The notes: generated from the letters alone by a model not told the origin. A stretch of DNA of 39,238 nt from Micrococcales bacterium (GCA_024639965.1 JAHEGC010000004.1:79127-118364), one strand, 5' to 3'. Shown: positions 22,730-32,033, numbered from the stretch's first letter. Translations and numbers: made by a program.

Positions 22730-24271
22730 ATGTCTAGTACTGATCTCGCGGGCAAGAAGGGGCTCAAGACGGGCGCACTGGGTTTGATGTCCAGCGTCGT
22801 CATCGGAATGGCCTCGACCGCCCCCGCCTTCTCCCTCGCCGCCGCGCTCGGCTGGGTCGTCCTTTCGGGCGTCGGTGTCAAAGCGCCGGGAATCATGCTC
22901 CTCGCGTTCATTCCGATGTTCTTCATCTCGATCGCCTACAAGGAACTCAATCGCGTCGAGCCCGACTGCGGTACCGTTTTCACCTGGGCTGGTCGCGCTT
23001 TCGGCACGCGCACGGGGTGGATGAGTGGCTGGGCCCTCATCATCGCCGACGTTATCTGTATGTCGAGTCTTGCGTCGGTCGCGGGAAGCTACTCGTTCAT
23101 CTTCGTGGGCGAGGCGTTCAATAACCCCGACATCGCGAGCCTCGGGTCGGACGTGATTTGGTCCACCGTCGCCGGACTCGTGTGGATCATCGTCATGACC
23201 TGGATTTGTTGGCGCGGCATTGAGGTGTCGGCTCGCCTACAGTACTGGCTGCTCGGTATCGAGCTCGTCGTGCTCATCGTCTTCGCGGTTGTCGCGCTCT
23301 ATCGCGTGTTCACGGGCGACGGAGTCGCCGAGTCGCTCACGCCGAGCCTCGACTGGCTCAACCCGTTCGACCTTCCATTCGGTGAAGCAATCGCACCCGC
23401 ACTCCTCACCGCGCTCTTCCTTTACTGGGGATGGGACACGGCAGTTGCCGTGAACGAGGAGACGAGCAACCCCGAGACAACTCCCGGTCGCGCTGCGGTG
23501 ATGTCGACCGTCTTGCTCCTGGTCACCTATCTGCTCGTTTCGGTTGCGGCGGTCGCGTTCGCAGGCGTCGGCGACACGGGCATCGGGCTCAACAATCCGG
23601 AACACGCGGACGACATCTTCGCGTCGATCGGAGTTCCGCTTTTCGGTGACTCGCCCCTCGGGAAGGTCATGATGATGTTGCTCGCCGCCTCGGTGCTGAC
23701 CTCCTCGGCCGCGTCGACCCAAACGACCATCCTCCCGACCGCACGCGGTGCGCTTTCGATGGCCGCGTTCAAAGCGATTCCGACGAAGTTCGCCGAGATG
23801 CACCCGAAATTCATGACCCCGACCTGGGCGACATGGGGGATGGGCCTCATCTCGGCCGCGTTCTATCTCGTCTTCACGGTGATCAGCCCGAACCTCCTCA
23901 TGGCACTTGTCGGTTGCCTCGGTTTGCTCATCGCTGTTTATTACGGGATGACCGGGCTCTCGGCCGTCTGGTTCTTCCGTCGCACACTGACGAAGAGCGT
24001 GCGCCACTTCTTTGTGCGTGGTGCGATCCCCCTCGCGGGTGCCGCGATGATGGCGATCGTGTTTGTCTACGGGTTGCAGCAGTTCCTCCTGCCCGACTGG
24101 CTCACCGACGACGCGGGAAACAACGTCACCATCTTTGGCTTCGGAGCCGTTGGTGTCGTGGGAATTCTGTCGCTCGTGTTCGGAGCACTGTTGATGTTCC
24201 TCTACGCCCCGCGTTCGCCCGATTACTTCACGGGGAAGACCCTCGATAAGCGAGTGTGGACGAAGGACTGA
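22730..24271 (+). CDS. APC-superfamily amino acid/amine permease
   Basis: A 513-residue secondary transporter of the amino acid-polyamine-organocation superfamily with about 12 helices. The TM1 region GLMSSVVIGMASTAPAFSLAAALG has the unwound small-residue (G/S/A) stretch of the substrate site. IPMFFISIAYKELNRVEPDCGTVFTWAGRAFG is the conserved TM2-TM3 region, and LFLYWGWDTAVAVNEETSNPE is the TM6 signature. The ATG at 22730 follows a weak AAAGTGAG site. It has its own promoter and is followed by a strong hairpin, so it is a single-gene unit. The substrate is likely an amino acid or amine but cannot be named from sequence. Confidence 0.9.
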   Translation: MSSTDLAGKKGLKTGALGLMSSVVIGMASTAPAFSLAAALGWVVLSGVGVKAPGIMLLAFIPMFFISIAYKELNRVEPDCGTVFTWAGRAFGTRTGWMSGWALIIADVICMSSLASVAGSYSFIFVGEAFNNPDIASLGSDVIWSTVAGLVWIIVMTWICWRGIEVSARLQYWLLGIELVVLIVFAVVALYRVFTGDGVAESLTPSLDWLNPFDLPFGEAIAPALLTALFLYWGWDTAVAVNEETSNPETTPGRAAVMSTVLLLVTYLLVSVAAVAFAGVGDTGIGLNNPEHADDIFASIGVPLFGDSPLGKVMMMLLAASVLTSSAASTQTTILPTARGALSMAAFKAIPTKFAEMHPKFMTPTWATWGMGLISAAFYLVFTVISPNLLMALVGCLGLLIAVYYGMTGLSAVWFFRRTLTKSVRHFFVRGAIPLAGAAMMAIVFVYGLQQFLLPDWLTDDAGNNVTIFGFGAVGVVGILSLVFGALLMFLYAPRSPDYFTGKTLDKRVWTKD

Positions 24272-24287
24272 ACCCCGGAATTCCCGT

Positions 24288-24321
24288 CACAACGGTCCTC
24301 GGTTCGCCGGGGGCCGTTGTG
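24288..24321 (+). terminator. Strong UUCG-capped hairpin after the APC permease
   Basis: Arms 24288-24302 and 24307-24321 pair over all 15 positions (13 would be 12 Watson-Crick plus one if strictly counted; the T-G contacts at 24296 and 24299 are wobbles), with the tetraloop TTCG at 24303-24306. It starts 16 bases after the stop codon. A short CUGUUACCCUU follows rather than a clean U-run. Confidence 0.75.
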
Positions 24322-24436
24322 CTGTTACCCTTGATAGTCGGCTCGAATCGGGAACGTGGATGTTCCGAAGGCAACTGTGATGGTTCGAAGTCGGAAGGCG
24401 CACGATGCGCCCCTCGAATCAAGGAAGCAGGCAGCC

Positions 24437-26170
24437 ATGCCGAAAGACAATTCCGCGCGCGGAAAAGGCCGTAACTACGACCCCACCGCCGCACCCAAGA
24501 AGCGCAGCCGTTTTGGAAAAGAAGCGGCCGGCGCCCCCGCCCGCAAGGGCAAGCCCGCAGCGAAGTTCGACGGCAAGCCCGCCGGATCGCGCGACGGTGC
24601 CCGTGCCGAGCGTCCCGCCCGCGCCGAGGGTTACCGTGGCGGTAGCGCTGAGCGTCCCGCTCGAACCGAGGGTTACCGCGGTGGAAGCGCCGAGCGCCCC
24701 GCTCGTGACGGCGCCCGTGCGGAGCGCCCGTCACGCAACGAGGGCTACCGCGGCCAACGCGACGACCGCCCCGCTCGCACAGAGCGCGGCGAGCGACCCG
24801 AGCGTCGATCCGACCGCCCGTGGGAAGACGGCCGACCCGTTCGCGAACCGCGACGCGCTGGCGGACACCCAGCCCGTAACCAGGGCGCGGTGACGCGCGA
24901 GCCCAAGCACAACTCGCGACCGTTCGACAAGCCCGAGAACCCTTACGTTCCCGTCGACGACGTCGTTCTCGAGCGTCTCGAAGCGCAGTCAATTATCGCT
25001 GACGACGCCTCGGGTGCTTCGTGGTCCGACATCGGAATTGGCAAGAACATCATCGCCGTTCTCGAAGACCTCGGTGCCACGAACCCTTTCCCCATTCAGG
25101 TCGCCACAATCCCCGACGTGCTCGCGGGCCGCGACGTGCTCGGGCGAGGACGCACGGGTTCGGGAAAGACCATCGCATTTGGTGCACCGCTCGTCGAGCG
25201 GCTCATGCAAGACGGCGGCGGACGCAAGCGTGCGCAAGGCCGTTCTCCTCGCGCCATCGTGCTCGCGCCGACGCGTGAGCTCGCGATGCAAATCAACCGC
25301 ACCATCATGCCCATCGCGAAGTCGGTCGGCCTGTTCACGACGACCATCGTCGGTGGAATGCCGCAGGGTCCGCAGGTGATGTCGCTTCGACGCGGCGTCG
25401 ACATCGTCATCGCGACGCCGGGACGTCTGGAAGACCTCCAGCGTCAGGGCCACCTCGTACTCGACAACATCGACATTGTCGTGCTCGATGAGGCTGACCA
25501 CATGTGCGATCTCGGATTCCTCGAGCCCGTTCAGCGCGTGCTTCGCTCGCTTCAGGGAGATGTTCAGCACCTCCTCTTCTCGGCGACCCTCGACAAGGGT
25601 GTCGCCGCCATCATCGACGAGTTCCTCGAGAACCCGTCGGTGCACGAGGTCGCGGGAGAGGATCAGGCGTCGTCCACGATCGATCACCGCGTGTTCCTCA
25701 TCGACCACCACGACAAAATCCCGATTCTCACGCACATCCTGCGTGGAGACGTGAAGGCGATCGTGTTCGCTCGAACGCGTGCCTTCACCGATCAACTCGC
25801 CGATGAACTCGACGATGCGGGAATTGACGCAATCGCAATTCACGGTGACCTCACGCAGGCGAAACGCGCGCGTGCTCTCGAACGATTCGCGACCGACCGA
25901 GTTCGGGTACTCGTCGCCACCGATGTCGCCGCGCGGGGAATCCACGTCGACGACGTGGACATCGTCATTCAGGCAGATGCCCCCGACGAGTACAAGACGT
26001 ATCTCCACCGCTCCGGTCGCACGGGTCGCGCCGGCCGTTCGGGGACTGTCGTCACGCTCGTTCCGCACCGTCGTGCTCGCCGCATGAAAGAAATGCTGGA
26101 TCGCGCCGAGATCGAAGCCGTCACGACGTCCGTCAAACAGGGCGATCGTCACCTCGACAATCTCGTCTAA
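24437..26170 (+). CDS. DEAD-box RNA helicase
   Basis: A 577-residue ATP-dependent RNA helicase. Residues 1-165 are Arg/Gly/Pro-rich and low-complexity with repeated AERPAR...EGYRGG units. The helicase core has the Q motif around PFPIQ (217-221), Walker A GRTGSGKT (238-245), PTREL (278-282), TPGR, DEAD (351-354), SAT (382-384), and in domain 2 HGDLTQAKRARALERF, ATDVAARGIHVDDVD and HRSGRTGRAGRSG. ATG at 24437 is chosen because MPKDNSARGK is the natural family-like start and AAGGAAG lies about 10 bases upstream; an in-frame GTG at 24356 would add 27 residues. It resembles RhlE/DeaD-type enzymes in ribosome assembly or cold adaptation. Its stop overlaps the convergent epimerase stop by four bases. 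Confidence 0.93.
   Translation: MPKDNSARGKGRNYDPTAAPKKRSRFGKEAAGAPARKGKPAAKFDGKPAGSRDGARAERPARAEGYRGGSAERPARTEGYRGGSAERPARDGARAERPSRNEGYRGQRDDRPARTERGERPERRSDRPWEDGRPVREPRRAGGHPARNQGAVTREPKHNSRPFDKPENPYVPVDDVVLERLEAQSIIADDASGASWSDIGIGKNIIAVLEDLGATNPFPIQVATIPDVLAGRDVLGRGRTGSGKTIAFGAPLVERLMQDGGGRKRAQGRSPRAIVLAPTRELAMQINRTIMPIAKSVGLFTTTIVGGMPQGPQVMSLRRGVDIVIATPGRLEDLQRQGHLVLDNIDIVVLDEADHMCDLGFLEPVQRVLRSLQGDVQHLLFSATLDKGVAAIIDEFLENPSVHEVAGEDQASSTIDHRVFLIDHHDKIPILTHILRGDVKAIVFARTRAFTDQLADELDDAGIDAIAIHGDLTQAKRARALERFATDRVRVLVATDVAARGIHVDDVDIVIQADAPDEYKTYLHRSGRTGRAGRSGTVVTLVPHRRARRMKEMLDRAEIEAVTTSVKQGDRHLDNLV
24602..24766 (+). repeat. RGG-like low-complexity repeats in the helicase N-terminus
   Basis: Codons for about residues 56-110 encode imperfect repeats of AERPARxEGYRGG, with three near-full copies and partial ones. 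The Arg/Gly/Tyr composition suggests RNA binding or condensate formation. Confidence 0.8.
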
Positions 26171-27150
26171 GTAGACGGACGCGAGAGCGGTGTCGGGTTT
26201 CCCGACGCCAGCTCTTCGCGGAACGCCGCGAGCAGGTCACGAATCGAGGTTGGCCCGAGATCCAGTACCTGCTTGGTGTGCTCGTTCGCAAGCGACGAAT
26301 CAAGGGGTACCGGCGCGGGGAAAAGCGATTCGGTTGGCGGTGGCGCCTGATCGAGCAACTCGTGATCGAGCCCAAAGACGTCACACACCAACAACGCCAA
26401 ATCAAAACGCGATATGGCGTCGTCCCCGACGAGGTGCAGTGTTCCTGTCGCGCGTCGATCGATGACGCGTTCGATCTGCGCTCCGATCTCGGCGGCAAGG
26501 GAAGGCGACGTTACTTGATTGACGTCGGGGCCGTTCCAGACGATGAAGCGATCACCTCGCGAGAGTGCGTCGACGAGCGAGTGAACAAAGTACCCGAAAC
26601 CGACGTCTTGTGAGCGCGGTCCGTCGCCCCCGAGTTGATGCTGACCCATCACTCCGGCGATTCGACACACGGCCCCACCGGCGGGGACAAGGTCGCGAAC
26701 GACCTGCTCGCCCATCGCCTTGAGAAAGCCGTAATAGTTGACGGGATTGCCCATTTCCGTTTCGGGGACGCGATGCCCCGTGCCGTCCATCACCCAGTCG
26801 GTTGAGACGTACACGACGTGCGCTCCCGTGCTTCGCGCCGCCATGGTCACACGCGCGGTCATCCCGACGAATGAGTCATACGCCTCGTCGTGATTGTCGA
26901 CGAGACGATTGAAGTCGTTCTGAATCGCACAGTGCACGACCGCGTCAGCGCCGGCCAGAGCTTCGGTGAGGGAATCGACGGACTCGAAATCGACTTCGCG
27001 AATCATCCACGGGGTTCCCGTGACGGGACGGCGAGCGAGACCGACCACGTTGTGCCCGAACTCCTGGAGCACCCGTGCGATGTTGGACCCCACGAAACCC
27101 GTCGAACCCGTGACCGCGATGAGCTGCGGGCGCGCAGACACCGTGCTCAC
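26167..27150 (-). CDS. RmlD-like NAD(P)-dependent epimerase/reductase
   Basis: A 327-residue extended short-chain dehydrogenase. GSTGFVG (15-21) is the NAD(P) site. The catalytic set is Ser/Thr in YVSTDWVMDG (114-123) and Tyr140-Lys144 in NYYGFLKAMGE. The STDWVMDG and NPVNYYGFLK context resembles RmlD-type dTDP-sugar reductases, but no nucleotide-sugar genes are nearby, so the substrate is more likely a sugar acid or cyclitol derivative. The GTG start overlaps the stop of the hydroxyacid dehydrogenase gene (GTGA). It is the last gene of the seven-gene LacI-iolD cluster. Confidence 0.85.
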   Translation of the reverse strand: MSTVSARPQLIAVTGSTGFVGSNIARVLQEFGHNVVGLARRPVTGTPWMIREVDFESVDSLTEALAGADAVVHCAIQNDFNRLVDNHDEAYDSFVGMTARVTMAARSTGAHVVYVSTDWVMDGTGHRVPETEMGNPVNYYGFLKAMGEQVVRDLVPAGGAVCRIAGVMGQHQLGGDGPRSQDVGFGYFVHSLVDALSRGDRFIVWNGPDVNQVTSPSLAAEIGAQIERVIDRRATGTLHLVGDDAISRFDLALLVCDVFGLDHELLDQAPPPTESLFPAPVPLDSSLANEHTKQVLDLGPTSIRDLLAAFREELASGNPTPLSRPST

Positions 27151-28058
27151 TCGGCCACCGCGACGGGGGTGCGCCCCTCGAGCACGTCGCGAATTCCCAC
27201 CGCAGCGTCGAGAAAAGTTTGTGCGGCGGCGCGGCGGCTGAGACCCATGACGTGGGGCGTGAGTACGACGCGCGGGTCGTTCATAATCGGGTGGTGTTCG
27301 GCCGGTTCGTCGTCGAACACGTCCAGACCGATGCCGCCGAGCTGGCCGGCTTCGAGCGCGTGGTGCGCCGCATCGAGATCCATCAACGGACCGCGACTGC
27401 AGTTGATGACAATCGCGCCGGGTTTGATGTGGTCGAGGCTTGCCCGATTGAGGAGGTGGCGAGTCGACTCGAGCAGTGGAGCGTGAAGCGACACGATGTC
27501 GCTTCGTTCGAGAAGTTCTTCAAGCGAGTCCACCCGAAATTCAGCGGGGATGTCGGCAACCGGGTCGAACGCGATTACCGTTGCGCCCAGCGCACGCACG
27601 AGTTCTCCGAATCGCCGGCCGATTCGACCCCAACCGACAATTCCGACCGTCGACCCGTCGACGTCACCAACGGGGATCGCGTCACGGTCTGCCCAGCGCC
27701 CGTCGCGCACGAGATCGGTCAACGGGCCGAGGTTCTTGGTGAGGTGAAGCACCATCGCGAGCGCCCCCTCGGCGACGGCGTTCGTGTTACTCCCGGGCGT
27801 GATGACAACGGGGATGCCCCGACGACGGGCCTCGGCGACGTCCACACGTTCGGTACCGACGCCTGTGCGGGCGATGACTCGAAGTTCGGGCATCGAATCG
27901 AAAACGGACTTGTCGAACGTCACGTTCGCGCGAACGATCGCCCCGACGGCTCGGGCGAGTTCCGCGGGGCCGGGGTCGACGATCAACTCCGCGGAATCTC
28001 CGAGCGCCCCACGGACGATGTCGGAGTCAACGGGCCCGAGAGCGACGACCGTGTTCAT
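27147..28058 (-). CDS. D-isomer 2-hydroxyacid dehydrogenase family protein
   Basis: A 303-residue NAD-dependent dehydrogenase of the phosphoglycerate/D-2-hydroxyacid family. The catalytic domain has ARTGVGTERVD (63-73). The NAD site is VGWGRIGRRF (141-150). The catalytic triad is Arg222 in NCSRGPLMD, Glu251 in DDEPAE and His269 in TPHVMGLS. There is no C-terminal ACT domain, so it is a catabolic reductase rather than serine-pathway SerA. The ATG at 28058 is chosen; the frame is open to 28298, but that overlaps the upstream gene. In this operon it could reduce a 2-keto acid or a semialdehyde such as hydroxypyruvate or tartronate semialdehyde; this is inference. Confidence 0.9.
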   Translation of the reverse strand: MNTVVALGPVDSDIVRGALGDSAELIVDPGPAELARAVGAIVRANVTFDKSVFDSMPELRVIARTGVGTERVDVAEARRRGIPVVITPGSNTNAVAEGALAMVLHLTKNLGPLTDLVRDGRWADRDAIPVGDVDGSTVGIVGWGRIGRRFGELVRALGATVIAFDPVADIPAEFRVDSLEELLERSDIVSLHAPLLESTRHLLNRASLDHIKPGAIVINCSRGPLMDLDAAHHALEAGQLGGIGLDVFDDEPAEHHPIMNDPRVVLTPHVMGLSRRAAAQTFLDAAVGIRDVLEGRTPVAVAE

Positions 28059-28065
28059 TCGTGGC

Positions 28066-29277
28066 TCAGCGCACGGCCGCGGTGACCCCGGAAACGGGCG
28101 GAAGGGAAACCCACGCGCCGCTTTCCGCCGAGCGCTCTGCCGCGTCCACAACCGCGGCAGCTGCGACCGCGTCGTGAATGTTTGAGTTGACGTGCTTTGC
28201 GCCGGTGTAGGACTCGAGGAATTTGCGCGCCTCAACCACCTTGAGGTCATCGAATCCCATTCCGGTGCCTGCACCGGGCTGGAAGTGGGCGAAATCACCG
28301 AACGACGGGCCGGACATGACGCGGGTGTATCCGATCAGGTCACCCTTGCGACCGATCGCGACATGGAGTTCGTTCATCCGCTCGAAGTCCCACATGAGCG
28401 AGCCCTCGGTTCCGTAAATCTCAATGTTGTAGGACGCGCGCGGGCCCACCGCGACGCGGGACGCTTCGAGCGTTCCCACGGCACCGGCGGCGACCGCGTC
28501 GCCGCGGAAGCGCACCAGCATGCCGGCGTAGTCCTCGTTTTCGACCGGACCGAGCTCGCCACCCTCGATGACGTCAAAGTGCGTTCCCGTGCCCATCTGC
28601 TGAATCGGACGTTCGGTGTGGATGGTCGAGGTCAATGCGGTGACCGCATCGATGGGGCCGGCGATGTAGTGCATGAGGTCCACGAGGTGGCCCATGAGGT
28701 CTCCGAGAACACCACTTCCCGCAAGTGCTCGGGTGAAGCGCCACGAGAGTGCGCCGTTGGGTTCGGATGAATAGTCGGCGAAGAACACGCCGCGAATGTT
28801 GGTGATGCGACCGAGTGACCCGTCGGCGATGAGCGCCTTCGCCTTCTCGATTGCCGGGGCGTGACGGTAGTTGAACCCGATGGTGGAAACGACTCCGGCC
28901 TCATCCGCGGCCGCCTCGACGGAACGCGTCTCGTCGACTCCGCGACCGACCGGCTTTTCAATCCAGAACGCCTTGCCCGCCTTTGCCGCGGCGATACCAA
29001 TCTCGGCGTGAAGGAAGTTCGGCGCACAGATGCTCACGACATCGACATCGGGGTGGGCGAGAACCTCGTGATAATCGAGGGTGGACTCGGCGAAACCGAG
29101 AACGTCTTTGGCGTACTCGGCGCGCGACGGCTCGGTGTCCGCGGCGATGACAAGTCGCGGTGTGATGCCCAACTCGGGATAGACGACGGGGATCGCTTGG
29201 TAGGCGCGGCTGTGGACTTTGCCCATCCAGCCAACGCTGATGAGTCCGACGCCGACTTCGGTGGTGTGAGCGGTCAT
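28066..29277 (-). CDS. Gfo/Idh/MocA-family oxidoreductase
   Basis: A 403-residue NAD(P)-dependent dehydrogenase of the family that includes inositol 2-dehydrogenase (IolG), scyllo-inositol dehydrogenases and glucose-fructose oxidoreductase. The N-terminal Rossmann site is GLISVGWMGKVHSRAY, with Ser where the first internal Gly usually lies. The catalytic Lys is in WIEKPVGR (EKP at 107-109). GDLMGHLVDLMHYIAGP supplies the second catalytic Asp/His region. At about 400 residues it is longer than IolG (about 340). ATG overlaps the stop of the aldolase gene (ATGA). It is the likely first oxidation step on the cyclitol or sugar substrate. Confidence 0.9.
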   Translation of the reverse strand: MTAHTTEVGVGLISVGWMGKVHSRAYQAIPVVYPELGITPRLVIAADTEPSRAEYAKDVLGFAESTLDYHEVLAHPDVDVVSICAPNFLHAEIGIAAAKAGKAFWIEKPVGRGVDETRSVEAAADEAGVVSTIGFNYRHAPAIEKAKALIADGSLGRITNIRGVFFADYSSEPNGALSWRFTRALAGSGVLGDLMGHLVDLMHYIAGPIDAVTALTSTIHTERPIQQMGTGTHFDVIEGGELGPVENEDYAGMLVRFRGDAVAAGAVGTLEASRVAVGPRASYNIEIYGTEGSLMWDFERMNELHVAIGRKGDLIGYTRVMSGPSFGDFAHFQPGAGTGMGFDDLKVVEARKFLESYTGAKHVNSNIHDAVAAAAVVDAAERSAESGAWVSLPPVSGVTAAVR

Positions 29278-30053
29278 GGTGTTGGGTTCCTTCCGAGTTC
29301 AGTGAGGGACGTGTGAATGGCTGTGGACAGCAGAACGGAGTCCGACGACAGGGCGATGAACTCGAAACCGAATTCCCGGTAACGGCGTGCGGCCTCGACG
29401 TTCGCGGCGAGGATGCCGGCGGGAATTCCCGAATCCTTCGTTGCCTGCACGACACGTTCGAGAGCATCGATGAAGTCGGGGTGGTCGAATTGCCTCGGCA
29501 CGCCGAGGGCAAACGAGAGGTCGAGCGGCCCGACGAAGAGCAGATCAACGCCCGGAGTCGTGGCGATCTGCGCCACCTCCGCGAGCGCCCCCGCCGTTTC
29601 GATTTGGATGATCGCTGCGGCTGGGCGTTCGCCCTCAAGGGCGTGAGGGTCGAGCCCCCAGCGTGCCGCACGGTTATAGGTGGCGACGCCCCGGTCTCCC
29701 GCCGATGGGTAGTCGAAATGACGCACTGCGTCGCGCACTTCGCTGGCACTCGTGACCCGAGGGATCATGACGCCCGCCGCACCGGCATCGAGGGCGCGAC
29801 CGATGCGAATTCGTTCGGCCGATTCGACGCGAACGAGTGTCGGGACACCGTACGCTCCGGTCGCAACGACGGTCGGATAAACGACATCGTCACCGGCGGC
29901 CCCGTGTTCACAGTCGACAAGAACCCAGTCGACTCCCGAGGCGGCCGCCACTTCCGCGGCGAGAGGCGAGCCGAGGCCCGCGAACACACCCACGGTGAAC
30001 TCGCGGTTCCGCAACCTCGCGCGAAACCGTCCGTTGTCGAGCGGTGAAGTCAT
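29274..30053 (-). CDS. HpcH/HpaI-type class II aldolase
   Basis: A 259-residue metal-dependent aldolase of the HpaI family, which cleaves 2-keto-3-deoxy or 4-hydroxy-2-keto acids to pyruvate or hydroxypyruvate plus an aldehyde. The catalytic His is His50 in VLVDCEHGAAG. Metal ligands fall in IQIETAGAL (Glu) and FVGPLDLSFALG (Asp). RVESAERIRIGRALDAGAAGVMIPRV is the conserved Arg and barrel segment. The ATG at 30053 lies four bases after the iolD stop; longer in-frame starts run into iolD. Its presence in place of IolC/IolJ is the odd point of this operon. Confidence 0.92.
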   Translation of the reverse strand: MTSPLDNGRFRARLRNREFTVGVFAGLGSPLAAEVAAASGVDWVLVDCEHGAAGDDVVYPTVVATGAYGVPTLVRVESAERIRIGRALDAGAAGVMIPRVTSASEVRDAVRHFDYPSAGDRGVATYNRAARWGLDPHALEGERPAAAIIQIETAGALAEVAQIATTPGVDLLFVGPLDLSFALGVPRQFDHPDFIDALERVVQATKDSGIPAGILAANVEAARRYREFGFEFIALSSDSVLLSTAIHTSLTELGRNPTP

Positions 30054-30057
30054 GACC

Positions 30058-32019
30058 TTATCCGTGCCAACGCTGGGACGCGCGACCGGCCGCGTAATCC
30101 TCGCGGACCGCGGGCAACCACGGCTCGTCGGAAACCTGCGCGGGTTCAACATCCCACCAGACCTCCGAGGCGGGCAGGTTGGCGTAGGGGATCGTCGCGA
30201 CCACGATGACGACCGGGCCGGTCGCGTCGCGAGTGTCGTTGAGCGCCGCGCGGAACTCGTCGGCGGTGCGCACACGCTGGGCGTGTGCACCGAGCCCGCG
30301 AGCGATGGCGACAAGGTCGACGTCGATGTAGGAACCGTCCAGGCGAGCCGCCGTGGTCGATTTCTGCGACGACTCGACAATGTTCGCCTCGGGGGTGCGG
30401 TAGCGGAACTCATTTCCGAAGTTGTGCCCCACGCGCCACATCTGAAGTCGACGAATGACCTGGTATCCGTGGTTCTCCGAGATAACAATCGTCAACGGGA
30501 GACCCTCTTGAGCAGCGGTCACGAGCTCGGTCGGTGCCATGAGGAAGGTTCCGTCACCAATGAAGGTCGTCACTCGATGAGCGGGGTTCGGGTCGGCGAA
30601 TCGAACACCGATCGCTGCGGGAAGTTCATATCCCATGCACGAGAAGCCGAATTCGAGGTGCGCGTGACGACCGTTCGTCGCGTCCCACACCTTCTGAACG
30701 TCTCCGGGTGCGCCACCGGCGCCGGCGATGATGGTGTCTCCCGCCTTCGCGTGTTCCTGCATGACTCCGAGGAGTTGGCCCTGGGTGATAATCGCGTCGG
30801 TTCCGTCGGGGTCGTGCTCTTCTGTCTTGGCGAACACCACGTCGGGGTCGATGGCAGCGTTACGTGCGGACATCCACACCGCGTGGCGCTCGGCAGCCTT
30901 CTCGGTCCACGCGGAGGGAGCACGGTAGCCGACAAGGGCCTCCGTCAATGCGGCGAGCCCGAGTTTCGCGTCGGAAACGATTGTCTCGGCCCCCTGTTTG
31001 ATTCCGTCAAATTCGCTGACGTTGAGGGACACGAACTTCACATCGGGGTTCTGGAAGATCGACTGCGATGCGGTGGCGAAGTCGGTGAGGCGTGTGCCCA
31101 CGTGAAGAACCACGTCGGCTTCGTTGACCAGCTTGTTGGTCTCGGGTGAACCTTCGAGCCCGATGCCCATGACGTGCCACGGTCCGGGGTTTTGAACGGC
31201 ACCCTTCCCACCGAAGGTCTCGGTCACGGGGATTCCGGTGGCGTTGGCGAGAGCCTCAAGCTCCGACTCCGCACCGGAGTAGATCACACCGCCACCGGCG
31301 ATGATGATGGGCTTTCTCGCAGAACGCAGGACATCAGCGACCGCCGCGATTTCATCGGCAGCGGGCTCGGGGCGACGGATTTTCCAATCCCGTGGCTCGA
31401 AGAACTCGACCGGGTAATCGAAGGCGTGCGACTGGATGTCTTGCGGGAGCGCCACGACGACGGCCCCCGTCTCGACGGGGTTGGCGAGCACTCGGAACGC
31501 CTGCGGAAGGCTCGTCAGAAGCTGCTCGGGGCGAGTGATCCGGTCGAAGAACCGGGAAACGGGTCGGAAGGCGTCGTTCGCTGAAATGTCGGGAGCAGCT
31601 GGGTTCTCCAATTGTTGAAGAACGGGACCTTGACGTCGAGTCGCGTAGATGTCGCCGGGCAGAAGCAGAACGGGGAGTCGATTGACGGTCGCGAGGCCGG
31701 CAGCGGTCACCATGTTGAGCGCACCCGGACCGATCGACGCGGTCACGGCGAGCGTCTGGCGGCGACGTCGCGCCTTGGCGAACGCGATCGCCGCGTGAGC
31801 GAGCGCTTGCTCGTTGCGTCCCTGAATGAAGGGGAGGTCATCGTTGAACTCGTCGAGCGCTTGACCGAGACCGGCGACGTTGCCGTGTCCGAAAATTCCA
31901 AAGGCCGCGGGAACGAAGCGCTCGCGCACGCCGTCGGACACCGAGTACTGATTGGCAATGAACTTGACGACCGCCTGGGCGACGGTGAGTCGAATGGTCT
32001 TTCCCGAACTGCTGCTCAT
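30058..32019 (-). CDS. iolD: IolD-type ThDP-dependent trihydroxycyclohexanedione hydrolase
   Basis: A 653-residue thiamine-diphosphate enzyme matching IolD, which opens the ring of 3D-trihydroxycyclohexane-1,2-dione in inositol breakdown. The activating Glu is Glu70 in QGRNEQALAHAA. IolD-specific runs include GHGNVAGLGQAL (45-54), TASIGPGALNMVTAAGLATVNRLPVLLLPGD (93-123) and PVLQQLENP. The ThDP/Mg site is GDG (488-490) through Asn516 in SENHG. The ATG at 32019 has AAGGAA eight bases upstream. No iolA, iolB, iolC, iolE or iolG neighbours are present, so the natural substrate may be a related cyclic diketone. Confidence 0.9.
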   Translation of the reverse strand: MSSSSGKTIRLTVAQAVVKFIANQYSVSDGVRERFVPAAFGIFGHGNVAGLGQALDEFNDDLPFIQGRNEQALAHAAIAFAKARRRRQTLAVTASIGPGALNMVTAAGLATVNRLPVLLLPGDIYATRRQGPVLQQLENPAAPDISANDAFRPVSRFFDRITRPEQLLTSLPQAFRVLANPVETGAVVVALPQDIQSHAFDYPVEFFEPRDWKIRRPEPAADEIAAVADVLRSARKPIIIAGGGVIYSGAESELEALANATGIPVTETFGGKGAVQNPGPWHVMGIGLEGSPETNKLVNEADVVLHVGTRLTDFATASQSIFQNPDVKFVSLNVSEFDGIKQGAETIVSDAKLGLAALTEALVGYRAPSAWTEKAAERHAVWMSARNAAIDPDVVFAKTEEHDPDGTDAIITQGQLLGVMQEHAKAGDTIIAGAGGAPGDVQKVWDATNGRHAHLEFGFSCMGYELPAAIGVRFADPNPAHRVTTFIGDGTFLMAPTELVTAAQEGLPLTIVISENHGYQVIRRLQMWRVGHNFGNEFRYRTPEANIVESSQKSTTAARLDGSYIDVDLVAIARGLGAHAQRVRTADEFRAALNDTRDATGPVVIVVATIPYANLPASEVWWDVEPAQVSDEPWLPAVREDYAAGRASQRWHG

Positions 32020-32033
32020 GGTTGTTTCCTTCT

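Noticed and set aside
24989-26152. 387-codon open frame on the minus strand
   Set aside because: Antisense to the conserved DEAD-box core; composition of a shadow frame.
30054-30488. N-terminal extension of the HpaI-type aldolase
   Set aside because: It overlaps the 3' end of iolD; the extra residues are Ser/Arg-rich shadow sequence.
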